This document shows, one piece after another, positions 15,685 through 25,963 of a stretch of DNA of 64,000 nt (within the stretch, counting starts at the first letter, position 1; each line of letters begins with the position of its first letter). Below the pieces are notes generated by a model. That model saw only the letters and a list, made by a program, of their open reading frames with translations. It searched no databases and was not told the origin of the DNA. The DNA is from Isosphaeraceae bacterium (GTDB lineage: Bacteria > Planctomycetota > Planctomycetia > Isosphaerales > Isosphaeraceae): assembly GCA_025356435.1 (NCBI GenBank), contig JANXSY010000104.1, positions 1 to 64,000 on the forward strand, in the 5' to 3' direction. A program made the translations under genes and the position numbers.

Positions 15685-18372
15685 TCACGCGGAATTGGCC
15701 GGAAACGCCCCCGGAGGAACGTCGAATCGCTCGATCTCGGCCCAACCAAGCCGCTCTAGCCCCGGCGTGACGGAGGCGGCGTCGGCCACGACCACGGCGA
15801 TCAGTCGGTCGGGATCGAGCTTGCGCCGGGCGGCCGCGAGCATCGATTCGACGCTGACCGCTTCGAGTCGTTCGGCGTAGCCCGAATGGTGGTCGGGGGG
15901 GAGATCATAAAGGAACAGCCCCGAGTATCGGGCGACGAGCGCTGACGGAGTCTCGAAGTGCCGCGCCTGTCCCTCGACGAGGGCTCGCCTTGCGTCGGCG
16001 AGTTCGACCTCGGTGGGCGGTCGCTCGTGGAAGAGGGCGTGAACCTCTCGGCGGATGTCGTCGAGCGCTTCCGAGAGCTGATCCGACTGCAACGAGGCCG
16101 AGATGCTGAACGGGCCAGCCCCGCGACGGAAGTCGAACCCCGACCGGACGCCGTAGGTAAAGCCCTTTTCTTCGCGGAGCTTGGCGTTGAGCCGTGACGT
16201 GAATTGACCCCCGAGAATCTGGTTGAAGAGGAGCAGGTGGGCGTGATCGGGGTCGAGACGATCGGTGCCGACACTACCGATACGCACCACGGCCTGTGCC
16301 GCTCCCGGTCGATCGACAAGGATCAACCTCGCCTTTGCCGTCTGGTTCGACTCGAACGGAGGAGTGGGCAACGCCTCGGAGCTCTTCCATCGTTCGAGTC
16401 GAGCATCCAACCGCCGCGCGATGTCGGACGGATCGACGTCTCCGGCCACCACGATCGCGGTCTGGTAAGGGTCGTAGGTCTGGGCATGAAACTGGACGAG
16501 ATCTTCGCGGACGAGTCGACCGACGCTGGCTTCTGTCCCCTCGGATCCGAGGTGATACGGATGGGCCTCGGGATAGAGCACGGAAAGGAAGGCGTGATAC
16601 GCACGCGAGTCGGCGTTCTCGCGGTCGGCCCTGAGCCCGGCGATGGTCTGTCCCTTGATCCGGTCGAACTCGGCGGTCGGGAATGACGGATTCTGGAGGA
16701 TGTCGAGCGCCAGGTCGAGGCTGGCGTCGAGGTGTGGCGTCAGGCATTGCATCCCGACATAGGAGCCGTCCCAGCCCGTCGACGCCGAGAGGTGCGTGCC
16801 GAGATTCTCGGCGATCAACGCAATCTGTTGCGAGGTCCGGGTGGCCGTCCCCTCGTCAAGGAGATCCGCCGTCAGGCTGGCCAGGCCTCCGACTTCCGGA
16901 CCGTGAGAGCCAGCCCCGGCGCGGACGACGCACGACATCGCGACGATCGGTAGGTCACGGCTCGGCACAACCCAGAGCCGAGCACCGCAGGCCAGTCGGA
17001 GCACTTCCGGCTTCGGTGCCCGGAACGCCACGCTGGCGGCCGAGACAGGGCGGACCGAGCGATCGAGCGGCGGGACGGTCGTCACGGGTGCCCGTCGCTT
17101 GACGATAAGGCCGACCCGGGCCTGCCCCACGAGATAGCGCACGGCGACAGCCCGTACCGAGTCGATTGTCGCGGCTTGATAGCGGATGAGGTCGGTCGTA
17201 ATCCGTCCGGGGTCGCCGAGATACGTGTTGTAAGCGTTCAGCCGGTCTGCGACCCCGCCGAAGCCTCCGATGTTATCGAGGGCATAGATAAAGCCCGCCT
17301 GCCGGCCATTCTTGACCCGGTCGAGTTCTTCGGCGGAGACGCCTTCCATCCCGATCAGCTGGAACTCGGCCTCAACCAGGTCGCGAGCGACTTCCCACGA
17401 CTGCCCGGGGCGGAGTGTGACGACCACACCAAACGACCCGCCCAGTTCCCTGCCGGATTGGAACGTCGATACGTCTTGCGCCAGTCCCAAATCGACGACC
17501 AGCTTTTGGTACAACCGGCTCGACTTGCCTCGCGAGAGGACGTCGGAGAGAAGCGAGAGCGAGGCGTCGTCGTCCTCGAAATGGGCGACGCTGTGCCAGT
17601 TGAGGTAGATACGGTCGAGCTCGACGCGGTCGTGGTAGACGATCTCGGCGGACTCAAGCGAACGGCGATAGGGGGGCACCCAAGGGCGTGAGGCGGGAGA
17701 TCCACCGGGAATGTCGCCGAAATAGCGATGCGCGAGGTCGACGGCGCGGCCCTCCTCGATGTCACCGACGATCGCGAGGCTTGCGTTGCTGGGGACGTAA
17801 TAGCGGCTGAAGAAGGCCTCGACATCGCTTCGCGTCGCGGCTTCGACATCCTCCATAATCCCAATAGTCAGCCAGTTATAGGGATGATCGGGCGGATACA
17901 TCGCTTCGGCGAGGATGCGCCAGGCCTGCCCATAGGGGCGATTGGCATAGTTTTGGCGATATTCGTTCTTCACCACGTCTTTTTGGATCTGGATCTTCTC
18001 GTCACTGAGTGACGAGAGGAAATGGCCCATCCGGTCTGACTCCATCGCGAGGGCGAGTTCGAGATGAGCCGTCGGGAGGTCGACGAAGTAATTCGTACGG
18101 TCGGAGGAGGTCGAGCCGTTGATGGTCGCGCCCAGGCGCTGAAGGGGTTTGAAGAAGTCGCCGGGGAAGTGTTCAGAACCTTCGAACATGAGATGTTCGA
18201 ACAGGTGAGCAAAGCCTCTCCGTTGTCGTTCCTCATTCTTGGACCCGACGTGATACCAGAGGTTCATCGCGACGAGCGGCAAGCCTCCCTGTCGTCGGAC
18301 GACGACGTCGAGCCCGTTCTGCAAGGTCATTTTTCGGAACGAGAGGTCGGGGATATCGAGGGGTAACTTCAT
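15685..18372 (-). CDS. Tandem M16 family zinc metallopeptidase (pitrilysin-like)
   Basis: This 895-residue protein contains two M16 modules. The N-terminal one carries the inverted zinc motif HLFEH at residues 56-60, with the third ligand E137 exactly 76 residues further on, as in HxxEHx(76)E. The C-terminal half (from about 460) has the M16 fold signature but no HxxEH, the usual arrangement of an active plus an inactive half that close like a clamshell. No signal peptide is visible, so it may act in the cytoplasm, or the export signal may be unrecognised. A TTG codon at 18396 would add eight residues; the ATG at 18372 is preferred. Confidence 0.93.
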   Translation of the reverse strand: MKLPLDIPDLSFRKMTLQNGLDVVVRRQGGLPLVAMNLWYHVGSKNEERQRRGFAHLFEHLMFEGSEHFPGDFFKPLQRLGATINGSTSSDRTNYFVDLPTAHLELALAMESDRMGHFLSSLSDEKIQIQKDVVKNEYRQNYANRPYGQAWRILAEAMYPPDHPYNWLTIGIMEDVEAATRSDVEAFFSRYYVPSNASLAIVGDIEEGRAVDLAHRYFGDIPGGSPASRPWVPPYRRSLESAEIVYHDRVELDRIYLNWHSVAHFEDDDASLSLLSDVLSRGKSSRLYQKLVVDLGLAQDVSTFQSGRELGGSFGVVVTLRPGQSWEVARDLVEAEFQLIGMEGVSAEELDRVKNGRQAGFIYALDNIGGFGGVADRLNAYNTYLGDPGRITTDLIRYQAATIDSVRAVAVRYLVGQARVGLIVKRRAPVTTVPPLDRSVRPVSAASVAFRAPKPEVLRLACGARLWVVPSRDLPIVAMSCVVRAGAGSHGPEVGGLASLTADLLDEGTATRTSQQIALIAENLGTHLSASTGWDGSYVGMQCLTPHLDASLDLALDILQNPSFPTAEFDRIKGQTIAGLRADRENADSRAYHAFLSVLYPEAHPYHLGSEGTEASVGRLVREDLVQFHAQTYDPYQTAIVVAGDVDPSDIARRLDARLERWKSSEALPTPPFESNQTAKARLILVDRPGAAQAVVRIGSVGTDRLDPDHAHLLLFNQILGGQFTSRLNAKLREEKGFTYGVRSGFDFRRGAGPFSISASLQSDQLSEALDDIRREVHALFHERPPTEVELADARRALVEGQARHFETPSALVARYSGLFLYDLPPDHHSGYAERLEAVSVESMLAAARRKLDPDRLIAVVVADAASVTPGLERLGWAEIERFDVPPGAFPANSA

Positions 18373-18745
18373 GTGATGTTGAGGAAATTTCGCCAAGGTC
18401 GGGTCGGAACGTCACAAGCCCACAATAACGGAAGTACATTGTAGTGGCTATCCTTGGGACGAAGTTGGTATCGCTTCACCTTCAAAGTTTGGGTGTTCAG
18501 AAACTTTCCCCTTTGCGATCAACGCCAGGACGATACAATACTTCAGATCTCTTCTGCACATGCTTGGGGGCGCTCACAATGATGGGCGATGCTGCGGGTC
18601 GTCGATTCAAGGCCAAGAGGGCCAGCCCAACCGCCCGGCGATGACGCTTCGGATCGGTCGAATGCTAGAGATAGTGGTCGTCGATGCGTTAGGGACTCGT
18701 GGATCGGGGCCGCCCAGGCCGTCCTGCTTGAGCGAAGGTCGGGTT
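18373..18745. other. Intergenic region between divergent M16 peptidase and PP2C genes
   Basis: This stretch of 373 nt separates divergent genes. The PP2C frame is open upstream to 18560 with in-frame ATGs near 18641 and 18662, so the true intergenic gap could be shorter. TACAAT at 18534-18539, with TTTGCG 16 nt upstream, is a weak candidate promoter for the PP2C gene. No RNA gene or repeat is visible. Confidence 0.35.
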
Positions 18746-19900
18746 GTGAACTGGGACGATATTATCGAAGACGCCGCAGTGACCGACACGGGCATGCGGC
18801 GGGCGAATAATCAGGACAGCCACGCTATCGTGCGGGCCACACGCCCTGAGCTCTGGCGGTCGCGGGGCCATATCTACATGGTGGCCGACGGCATGGGGGC
18901 CCACGCCGTCGGCGAACTGGCCAGCAAGCTCGCCTGCGATAATATCCCCCACAACTACAACAAGATGAAGGCCAGTGCGGCGGTTGAGGCGATCACGAAG
19001 GCCTACAAGGAAGTCGGCATCCTGATCCACGGGAGGGCTTCGGCCAATCGTGATTTTCAGGGGATGGGTACCACCTGTTCGACCTTGATATTGTTGCCTG
19101 AGGGGGCGTTGATCGCCCATATTGGCGACTCGCGGGTCTATCGCGTTCGTCATCATCGGATCGACCAACTCTCTTTCGACCACAGCCTCGCCTGGGAACT
19201 GGTCCGCCGCAAACACCTCTCGCCAGAAGAGGCAATGAGGGTGGTCCCGCGCAACGTCATCACGCGAAGCCTCGGCCCTGATCCCAACATTGAGGTCGAT
19301 ATTGAGGGGCCGCTTCCGCTCGAAAATGGCGACGTCTTCCTCCTCTGTTCTGACGGCCTGTCAGGCCACATTGAGGACGAAGAACTCGGCCTGTTCGCGG
19401 CCAATTTTCGCCCGAAGGATGCCTGCCGCTACCTCGTCGCCCTCGCCAACCTGCGAGGCGGCCAGGACAACATCACCGCCGTCATGGCCCGCATCGGTTC
19501 TTGGATCGAGCCTGACACCGCCCAAGACATTCTCGAGCACGTCGACGCGCCCAAGCCCAGCAAGGGGGGACTCCTCAAGGGATTGATGGGACTTCTGCAC
19601 CGGAAGAAATCTGGGCCCGAGCCTCTCAAAGAGAATATCTATCGGACAGCCGTTTGCGCCATTTCTGACGAAATGGTCGATCGGCTCTCGGAGTTGGTTC
19701 GCAAGGCCCAGACTCATGCGATCGAACGCACCTGGCCCGTCGACTGGACGATGCTCACCACGTACCGCCGCCAAGCCGACGATGCCCGGGCGGCTGGGAA
19801 GCTCCGTAGCGCATTGCGGGCGATCGGCGAGGCGATCGTCATGCTCGGGCAGGCGGGTCGGCGTCACAAGAAAACCACCGGGGCCGCGAACCTCTCGTAA
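18746..19900 (+). CDS. PP2C-type Ser/Thr protein phosphatase
   Basis: This protein of about 384 residues has a PP2C (PPM) catalytic domain (about 1-255) and a C-terminal extension of about 130 residues, partly basic and then helical. Metal and phosphate-binding motifs are all present: RRANNQDS, VADGMGAHAVGE, GTTCSTLIL, AHIGDSRVYR, LLCSDGLSG and GGQDNITAV. The start is uncertain. A GTG at 18746 (after GAAGGTCGGG) begins MNWDDIIEDAAVTDTG, which is where PP2C domains normally start; in-frame ATGs at 18641 and 18662 would add low-complexity residues. It would oppose Hanks-type kinases such as the one at 11-13 kb; the pairing is an inference. Confidence 0.9.
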   Translation: MNWDDIIEDAAVTDTGMRRANNQDSHAIVRATRPELWRSRGHIYMVADGMGAHAVGELASKLACDNIPHNYNKMKASAAVEAITKAYKEVGILIHGRASANRDFQGMGTTCSTLILLPEGALIAHIGDSRVYRVRHHRIDQLSFDHSLAWELVRRKHLSPEEAMRVVPRNVITRSLGPDPNIEVDIEGPLPLENGDVFLLCSDGLSGHIEDEELGLFAANFRPKDACRYLVALANLRGGQDNITAVMARIGSWIEPDTAQDILEHVDAPKPSKGGLLKGLMGLLHRKKSGPEPLKENIYRTAVCAISDEMVDRLSELVRKAQTHAIERTWPVDWTMLTTYRRQADDARAAGKLRSALRAIGEAIVMLGQAGRRHKKTTGAANLS

Positions 19901-19962
19901 GGTCGGTATGATGGCGGTCGCTCATCGACATCCGCCACGCCCTCACGAGTCGAGACCCGCCC

Positions 19963-21138
19963 ATGGCCGACCACACCCGAGTCGACGACGCTACCACCTG
20001 CGCACGCCCTTCCGAAGAACCCCCATCGGCCACCCGTCCGCTCTCCCCCCCCCTCGTGCTCAGCTCGGTCTATCAGGTCGAAGATCTGGCTCAGGTCGAT
20101 TCAATCTATAACGGCGATTCCGCCGGCTTCATTTACGCGCGAGATTCGCACCCGAATGCCGCTCAGCTCGCGGCGAAGTTGGCGTTGCTCGAAGGGGCCG
20201 AGGCCGCGCTCGTCTGCGGTTCCGGCATGGCGGCCGAATCGGCGCTTTTCCTCGCCTCGCTCGACGCCGGCGATCACATCGCCCTTTCTGAGGGGCTCTA
20301 TGGTCGGACCGTGGGGCTCGTCGGCAGAGAACTTGCCCGGTTTGGTATCGAGTGTTCCTATTTTGATGCCACCGACGCCGAATCTCTCCGCGCCGCCCTC
20401 CGACCGAAGACCCGCCTGGTCTTCGTCGAGACGATCTCCAACCCGCTAATGCGCGTCGCCGATATCCCGGGACTCGCCGGGATCGCTCACGAGGCCGGTG
20501 TCTTGCTGGCCGTCGACCACACGTTCGCCCCGCTCCTCTGCCGGCCCATCGATCTCGGCGCAGACTTCGTACTCCATTCGGCGACCAAGCTGATCGGCGG
20601 TCATAGCGACGTCACCCTCGGCATCGTCGCCGGTCGGAAGGTCAAGATCGATCGACTGGCCAACCTCGCCTCAACTTTCGGACTGACCGGCAACGCCTTC
20701 GACAGTTGGCTCGCCCTCCGTGGCCTCTCGACGCTCTCACTCCGCGTCGGCCGTACTTCGACGACGGCCCTCGAAATCGCCAACCGGCTCTCCCAAAATT
20801 CTTCGGTCATGAAGGTCAACTATCCCGGCCTGGCGAGTCATCCCGACCACGCGATCGCCGCTCGACTCTTTCCCGAGGGCTACGGCGCGATGATGAGCTT
20901 CGACGTCGGAGGACGTGAGCAGGCCGATCGGTTCATCCGCAGATTGGAACACATCCCGTACGCTCCCAGCCTGGGCGACGTCTCGACGACCCTCAGCCAT
21001 CCGACCACCACCAGCCATCGCTTCCTGTCGCCCGATCAGTGGGTCCAACAGGGAATCACACTTGGACTCATTCGGCTCTCCATCGGCTTGGAGGACGTCG
21101 AAGACCTCTGGCGAGACCTCGAACAAGGTCTGGCGTAA
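19963..21138 (+). CDS. PLP-dependent trans-sulfuration enzyme (Cys/Met metabolism family)
   Basis: This 391-residue enzyme belongs to the Cys/Met-metabolism PLP family (cystathionine gamma-synthase, cystathionine gamma-lyase, methionine gamma-lyase, O-acetylhomoserine sulfhydrylase). Family landmarks are the GYxR-like FIYARDSHPN near 50, GSGMAAES near 87, the cofactor-stacking Tyr in EGLYGRT, the ETISNPLM segment, AVDHTFAPLL, and the Schiff-base Lys in HSATKLIGGHSDV. Sequence alone does not separate synthase from lyase activity. No sulfur-metabolism gene is adjacent. Confidence 0.93.
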   Translation: MADHTRVDDATTCARPSEEPPSATRPLSPPLVLSSVYQVEDLAQVDSIYNGDSAGFIYARDSHPNAAQLAAKLALLEGAEAALVCGSGMAAESALFLASLDAGDHIALSEGLYGRTVGLVGRELARFGIECSYFDATDAESLRAALRPKTRLVFVETISNPLMRVADIPGLAGIAHEAGVLLAVDHTFAPLLCRPIDLGADFVLHSATKLIGGHSDVTLGIVAGRKVKIDRLANLASTFGLTGNAFDSWLALRGLSTLSLRVGRTSTTALEIANRLSQNSSVMKVNYPGLASHPDHAIAARLFPEGYGAMMSFDVGGREQADRFIRRLEHIPYAPSLGDVSTTLSHPTTTSHRFLSPDQWVQQGITLGLIRLSIGLEDVEDLWRDLEQGLA

Positions 21139-21336
21139 ACCCGCTGACCGGCCAAAAACTGTCCTCGTACGATCCCAATGCGAGGTCGATGGAGAGGGGA
21201 AGGCAGACCCTTGATCTCGTCTCGGGGTCGCCTCTGCACGCTTGCATGATGATCGTGCCGCGCGTAAAATTCTTGATGGAGCGACACGCCCCGTACCCTC
21301 GGCGTTTCCGTCGCTTCCCTCACGGAGGCGGACGAC

Positions 21337-22611
21337 ATGCGGCGGTTCTCATCGGCTGCTCGACTCGGCCTGGCCCTCACGCTCGGGGCTTTAACACCCT
21401 CCCTCTCCTCCGCCCAGAACCGACCGGTCACGCTCTCGCCGCAGACGGCCCCGACCAAGACGGTCGAAGCGTCCATCGCCGAGGCACTCCTCGCCAACCC
21501 GTTCACGGCCCCCTATCTCGTTTCGATCGAATCGAGGGACGGGAGGGTCGTTCTTAAGGGGCGAGTTGGAAGCAAGGCCGTTCACGACGCCGTAGTCCGG
21601 ACGGCTATCGCCTTCGGTGCCCTGATCGCCGACGAACTCATCATCGACACCAGGGTGATGCTGGCCGCGCCCTGGCCGATTCCCGGCGGTCCTGGTCTTC
21701 TGACTTCGTATACCTATCCGCCTCCGCTCTTCGGCCGGTTCGACGATCCGTTTTTCGGCCTCGAACCGCCGCTAATCACCTATCCCATCTGGTGGGGCGA
21801 GATGTCCCAACGCCGGGTCGGGCTGAATCCGATCGCGCCCAAGGAACAGGCTAATGTGGGGGCGCTACCGCTCAATACGGTGGAGATGACCATTGACCCC
21901 CTCGGGGTCGCCGTGATCCGAGGCACTGTGCCGACGGAAGCCGATAAGGCGACGATCGCACAGCACATGCTCCAGGTGGACGGCGTCACCCGAGTCATCA
22001 ACAAGCTAACGGTGGACCCGACGCAGGTGGCGGCCTCGCCCCGCCGACTGGCCGATGACGAGCCGCCGCCCCCCCCGACTCCCGCTCAGACGAGACCCGT
22101 CCCCATGCCGGCCGAGCCCTCTGGGGAGCCGATCCGTGTCAAGGCTCCCGTGCCGGCGGGTTTATCGAGGGCCGACCGGGCGATCCAGGCCTGTCCCGAA
22201 CTCGCGGGCACGGGTGTCAAGGTCTCCGTCCGCGACGGAGTCGCGTCGCTCACCGGAAGCGTGCCGAGCGTGTACGAGGCGATGCTCGCCTATCGGGCCG
22301 TTCAGCAAACACCGGGCGTCAGAGAGGTCGTCGATTCGATCCAGTTCATCGTTCCCGACGGGACCTCGCCGAACCCTCTACTTACCAAGGCTAAGCCCGA
22401 AGACGCGGAAGCCTATCTATCGTCGCAGATCCGTCGGCAGGTCGGTGACGCCGCGCATGTCGATCGAGTGCGGATCGGCGGGAATCAGCTCGAGGTTCGG
22501 GGGACGCTCGAACGCGCCGACGATCGACCGCGGATCGAGGCGATACTTCGTTCCATGCCTATCCTTCGTGGCTTCACGCTCTTGCCAGAGTTTCGAGCGT
22601 CGGGGGGCTGA
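21337..22611 (+). CDS. Multi-BON-domain periplasmic protein
   Basis: This 424-residue exported protein has a signal peptide at about 1-26 (MRRFSS, hydrophobic LALTLGALTPSL, SSAQ). It carries three or four BON-like modules of about 60 residues, near 47-110, 185-230, 270-335 and 350-420. Each shows a central strand-turn such as GRVVLKGRVGS, GVAVIRGTVPT or GVASLTGSVPS followed by a helix and VxxVxxxI. A Pro-rich spacer of PPPPPTPAQ type separates modules 2 and 3. BON domains bind phospholipid or help stabilise the envelope under osmotic stress in OsmY-like proteins. The start ATG has GGAGG 9 nt upstream. Confidence 0.82.
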   Translation: MRRFSSAARLGLALTLGALTPSLSSAQNRPVTLSPQTAPTKTVEASIAEALLANPFTAPYLVSIESRDGRVVLKGRVGSKAVHDAVVRTAIAFGALIADELIIDTRVMLAAPWPIPGGPGLLTSYTYPPPLFGRFDDPFFGLEPPLITYPIWWGEMSQRRVGLNPIAPKEQANVGALPLNTVEMTIDPLGVAVIRGTVPTEADKATIAQHMLQVDGVTRVINKLTVDPTQVAASPRRLADDEPPPPPTPAQTRPVPMPAEPSGEPIRVKAPVPAGLSRADRAIQACPELAGTGVKVSVRDGVASLTGSVPSVYEAMLAYRAVQQTPGVREVVDSIQFIVPDGTSPNPLLTKAKPEDAEAYLSSQIRRQVGDAAHVDRVRIGGNQLEVRGTLERADDRPRIEAILRSMPILRGFTLLPEFRASGG

Positions 22612-22817
22612 GCCGAGCGTTCTCTGGGAGAAGCTTGTAAAGCCCTACAAGATAGGCGGTTATCGGGCGCAACTTCCCGAGTATTGCACTTGATTGAAAA
22701 TCCGTTCTCGACTTAGGATGCGAACGCAATAGTGCAAGGCTGACACGGAAGTCGAGGGCGCGTGGCACATCGAGCCAAGCGTCAGGCCGAAATTATCCAC
22801 GGAGGGGCCAGGATCGT

Positions 22818-24857
22818 ATGATCGCCAACAAGGAAGGTGGCGCATCCCGTCGAGCCTTGGGACTATTTACCTCACGCTGGTTCTCCGGCCCAGACACCGT
22901 TTCACGTGGCCAGGCCGAAGCGTCGATGGCTGCGACCCGAGACTGGCTCGTCGGCCAGCAGCACGACCAGGGATACTGGCTCGGCGAACTCGAAGGGGAC
23001 ACGATCCTCGAGTCGGAATATGTCTTGATGATGGCCTACCTCGGTCGCCATACCGAGGAGGTCTGCGTCAAGGCATGCCGATACCTGATGGATCAGGAGC
23101 GGGCGGAAGGCGGCTGGGCGATCTATCCTGGCGGTCCGTTTGACCTCGGTGCGTCAGTGAAGGCCTACTTCGCGCTGAAGCTCATCGGCGTGCCGCCGAC
23201 TGACCCGGTGATGGCCCGGAATCGCGAGGCTATCCTCGCGGCCGGCGGTGCACATTACTGCAATAGCTTCACGCGGTTCTACCTCGCGCTCCTCGGCCAG
23301 ATCGGTTATGAAGATACTCCTTGTGTCCCGCCCGAAATGCTTGCTGTGCCCTCGTGGCTCCCCTTCAGCCTTAGTGCAATGTCGTCCTGGACCCGGACGA
23401 TCGTCGTCCCACTCTCGATCATCTCGGCCATGAAGCCGGTCCGTCGCCTCCCTGAATTGCTCGGGATTTCCGAACTCTTTCGCGACGACCTTCCGCGCCC
23501 GTCCCGTCGAACGAAGAAGACCGTGAGCTGGGAGAACTTCTTCCTCGCCTGCGACCGAGGGATGAAGGCGGTCGAGAGGATCGTGCCGGAGTCGTGGCGG
23601 AAGCCCGGTGTTCGGGCCGCTCATCGGTGGATGCTCGACCATTTCGAGAATTCCGACGGCCTGGGTGCGATCTTCCCGCCGATGGTCTACTCGATCATCG
23701 CACTCCACGCGATGGGCTACGACGCCCAAGACCCGACGGTCAAGTGGGCGGTGCGTCAGCTCGATGAGCTGCTCATCGAAGAAGACGGCAGCGTGCGGGT
23801 GCAGCCCTGTGTTTCGCCGGTCTGGGACACCGCGATCAGCATCATCGCGCTCGCCGACGCCGACCTTCCCGCCTACCACCCCGCCCTGCTCCGTTCGGTC
23901 CGTTGGCTGCTCGATAAAGAAGTGCGTGTCCCGGGAGACTGGTCCAAGCGTGTCCGTGGCGTCGAGGCGTCGGGCTGGTTCTTCCAGTTCAGCAATCACT
24001 TCTATCCCGACATCGATGACACGGCGATGGTTCTCCTCGCGCTCCAACGCACCAGCCTTGTCGACACGCCTGAGGTGAAGGCGGCCACGGCTCGAGGCGT
24101 CGCGTGGATGCTCTCGATGCAGAACCGCGACGGAGGCTGGGCGGCCTTCGATCGCGACGTGACCAACCAAGTCCTCACGAAAATCCCGTTCGCCGACCAC
24201 AACGCGATGCTTGACCCCAGTTGCGCCGACATCACGATGCGGGTCGTCGAACTCCTGGGCGTGCTCGGGTATAAGGCAGACCATCCCGCAATTGCGAGGG
24301 CGCTTGACTATCTCTGGTCAACCCAGGAGTCTCAAGGCTGCTGGTACGGCCGGTGGGGGATCAACTACATCTACGGCACCTGGCAGGTGCTCCAGGGCCT
24401 TGCTGCGATCAATTTTCCGATGGACCATCCGAACGTCAGACGCGCCGTGGAGTGGCTCGAATCGGTCCAGCAGATCGACGGCGGCTGGGGCGAGTCGGCC
24501 GTGAGCTACGACGACCCGAGCTGGATGGGCCGGGGCGAGCCGACGGCGTCGCAGACCGGTTGGGCTGTCCTCGGGCTGATCTCCGCCGGCCGCGAACAGA
24601 GCGAGGCCGTCCGCCGCGGCGTCCAATACTTGCTCGACACCCAGTCAGTCGACGGGACGTGGGTCGAGCACGCCTTCACCGGGACCGGCTTCCCACGTGT
24701 CTTCTACCTCAAGTATCACCTCTATCGGATCTGCTTCCCCCTGATGGCCGTCGCCCGATATCACGCGGCTACGGGCCAGCTCGCACTCTCGATATCGGCT
24801 CGCCCGGGTGCCCTGGCCAGCCGGATTCCCGCAACGCCTCGGTCGCTCGACATCTGA
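22818..24857 (+). CDS. shc: Squalene-hopene cyclase
   Basis: This 679-residue class II triterpene cyclase converts squalene to hopene/hopanol at the membrane. The catalytic protonation motif DIDD is at residues 398-401 inside YPDIDDTAM, and several QW repeats are visible (for example QNRDGGWAAFDRD and QQIDGGWGES). The N-terminal 30 residues are less conserved; an internal start at MAATRDW is possible. It is the first gene of a hopanoid operon: hpnH follows after 91 nt and hpnG 13 nt later. The genes for squalene synthesis (hpnCDE) are not in the window. Confidence 0.97.
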   Translation: MIANKEGGASRRALGLFTSRWFSGPDTVSRGQAEASMAATRDWLVGQQHDQGYWLGELEGDTILESEYVLMMAYLGRHTEEVCVKACRYLMDQERAEGGWAIYPGGPFDLGASVKAYFALKLIGVPPTDPVMARNREAILAAGGAHYCNSFTRFYLALLGQIGYEDTPCVPPEMLAVPSWLPFSLSAMSSWTRTIVVPLSIISAMKPVRRLPELLGISELFRDDLPRPSRRTKKTVSWENFFLACDRGMKAVERIVPESWRKPGVRAAHRWMLDHFENSDGLGAIFPPMVYSIIALHAMGYDAQDPTVKWAVRQLDELLIEEDGSVRVQPCVSPVWDTAISIIALADADLPAYHPALLRSVRWLLDKEVRVPGDWSKRVRGVEASGWFFQFSNHFYPDIDDTAMVLLALQRTSLVDTPEVKAATARGVAWMLSMQNRDGGWAAFDRDVTNQVLTKIPFADHNAMLDPSCADITMRVVELLGVLGYKADHPAIARALDYLWSTQESQGCWYGRWGINYIYGTWQVLQGLAAINFPMDHPNVRRAVEWLESVQQIDGGWGESAVSYDDPSWMGRGEPTASQTGWAVLGLISAGREQSEAVRRGVQYLLDTQSVDGTWVEHAFTGTGFPRVFYLKYHLYRICFPLMAVARYHAATGQLALSISARPGALASRIPATPRSLDI

Positions 24858-24948
24858 ACGACCCCACGCGACGGTTTGAACGTCTTGCCGAGATAGTACA
24901 CTTCCCGGGTAAGGATTCGCCCGGTTCACGTTACACGGAGGCTTCCCG

Positions 24949-25950
24949 ATGTTATTCCCGATCGAGATGACGTCCCGGATCGCCGGGTACGTGATGAAGA
25001 AGAAGATGTCTCGGGCGAAGAAGTACCCGATGGTCTTGATGCTCGAACCGCTCCACGCCTGCAACCTGACCTGCACCGGTTGCGGCCGGATTCGGGAATA
25101 CGAGTCGACGATCAAGCAGAAGCTCTCGATCCAGGAGTGCCTCGACGCGGTCGACGAGTGCGGCTCCCCGGTCGTCTCGATCTGCGGCGGCGAGCCGATG
25201 ATCTATCCGGGCATCGGCGAACTCGTGGCCAAGATCCTCGAGCGTAAAAAGGTCGTCTATCTCTGCACGAACGGCATGTTCATCCGCAAGAAGATCGCCG
25301 ATTTCAAGCCTTCGAACCGCTTCTTCTTCAACGTCCACCTCGACGGTATGAGAAAGTCTCACGATATCGCGGTCGAACGCGACGGGGTCTTCGACCTCGC
25401 CATTGACGGGATCAAGGTCGCCAAGGAGGCGGGCTTCCTCGTCTGCACCAACACCACGGTCTTCAGCGAGACGAGCATGGCTGAGCTCGACGAGCTTTTC
25501 GCCTATCTCACCGGCCTCGAAGTCGACGGTTTCATGCTCTCGCCCGGCTACGACTACGACGCCGTGAAGGTGAAGGAGATCTTCCTCACCCGCGACTCGA
25601 TCAAAGAGAAGTTCCGCGCAGCCGAGGCGATGTTCCGCAAATATAAGTTCAACACCTCGCCCATCTATCTCGAATTCCTTCAGGGCAAGCGCGAACTCGA
25701 ATGCACCGCCTGGGCGACCCCGACCCGCAACATCAAGGGTTGGAAGGGACCGTGTTATCTGATCACGGATGAGCACCACGCCACCTTCGACGACCTCTTG
25801 ACCAAGACGCCCTGGGAGAAGTATGGTCCGGGCAAAGACCCTCGCTGCGAGCATTGCATGATGCACGTCGGGTTTGAGACCACGGCCGCCGTGGGCGTCA
25901 GCACCAAGCTGGGCGACACCTTCAAGATGATCAAGTGGCAGTTCACCTGA
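24949..25950 (+). CDS. hpnH: Adenosyl-hopene transferase HpnH (radical SAM)
   Basis: This 333-residue radical SAM enzyme adds the 5'-deoxyadenosyl group of SAM to hopene, starting the C35 bacteriohopanepolyol side chain. The [4Fe-4S] cluster motif CNLTCTGC uses C38, C42 and C45. The GGEP SAM-binding motif lies in SICGGEPMIYPG, and the C-terminal Cys pair in CEHCMM belongs to the SPASM-like tail typical of HpnH. The start has GGAGG 7 nt upstream. Its position between shc and an hpnG-like gene fixes the function. Confidence 0.96.
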   Translation: MLFPIEMTSRIAGYVMKKKMSRAKKYPMVLMLEPLHACNLTCTGCGRIREYESTIKQKLSIQECLDAVDECGSPVVSICGGEPMIYPGIGELVAKILERKKVVYLCTNGMFIRKKIADFKPSNRFFFNVHLDGMRKSHDIAVERDGVFDLAIDGIKVAKEAGFLVCTNTTVFSETSMAELDELFAYLTGLEVDGFMLSPGYDYDAVKVKEIFLTRDSIKEKFRAAEAMFRKYKFNTSPIYLEFLQGKRELECTAWATPTRNIKGWKGPCYLITDEHHATFDDLLTKTPWEKYGPGKDPRCEHCMMHVGFETTAAVGVSTKLGDTFKMIKWQFT

Positions 25951-25963
25951 GCTGAATGACCTC

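Noticed and set aside
22612-22817. Possible regulatory repeat TTGCACTTGATT/AATAGTGCAA upstream of shc
   Set aside because: The inverted match is short and imperfect, so it is not listed as an operator.
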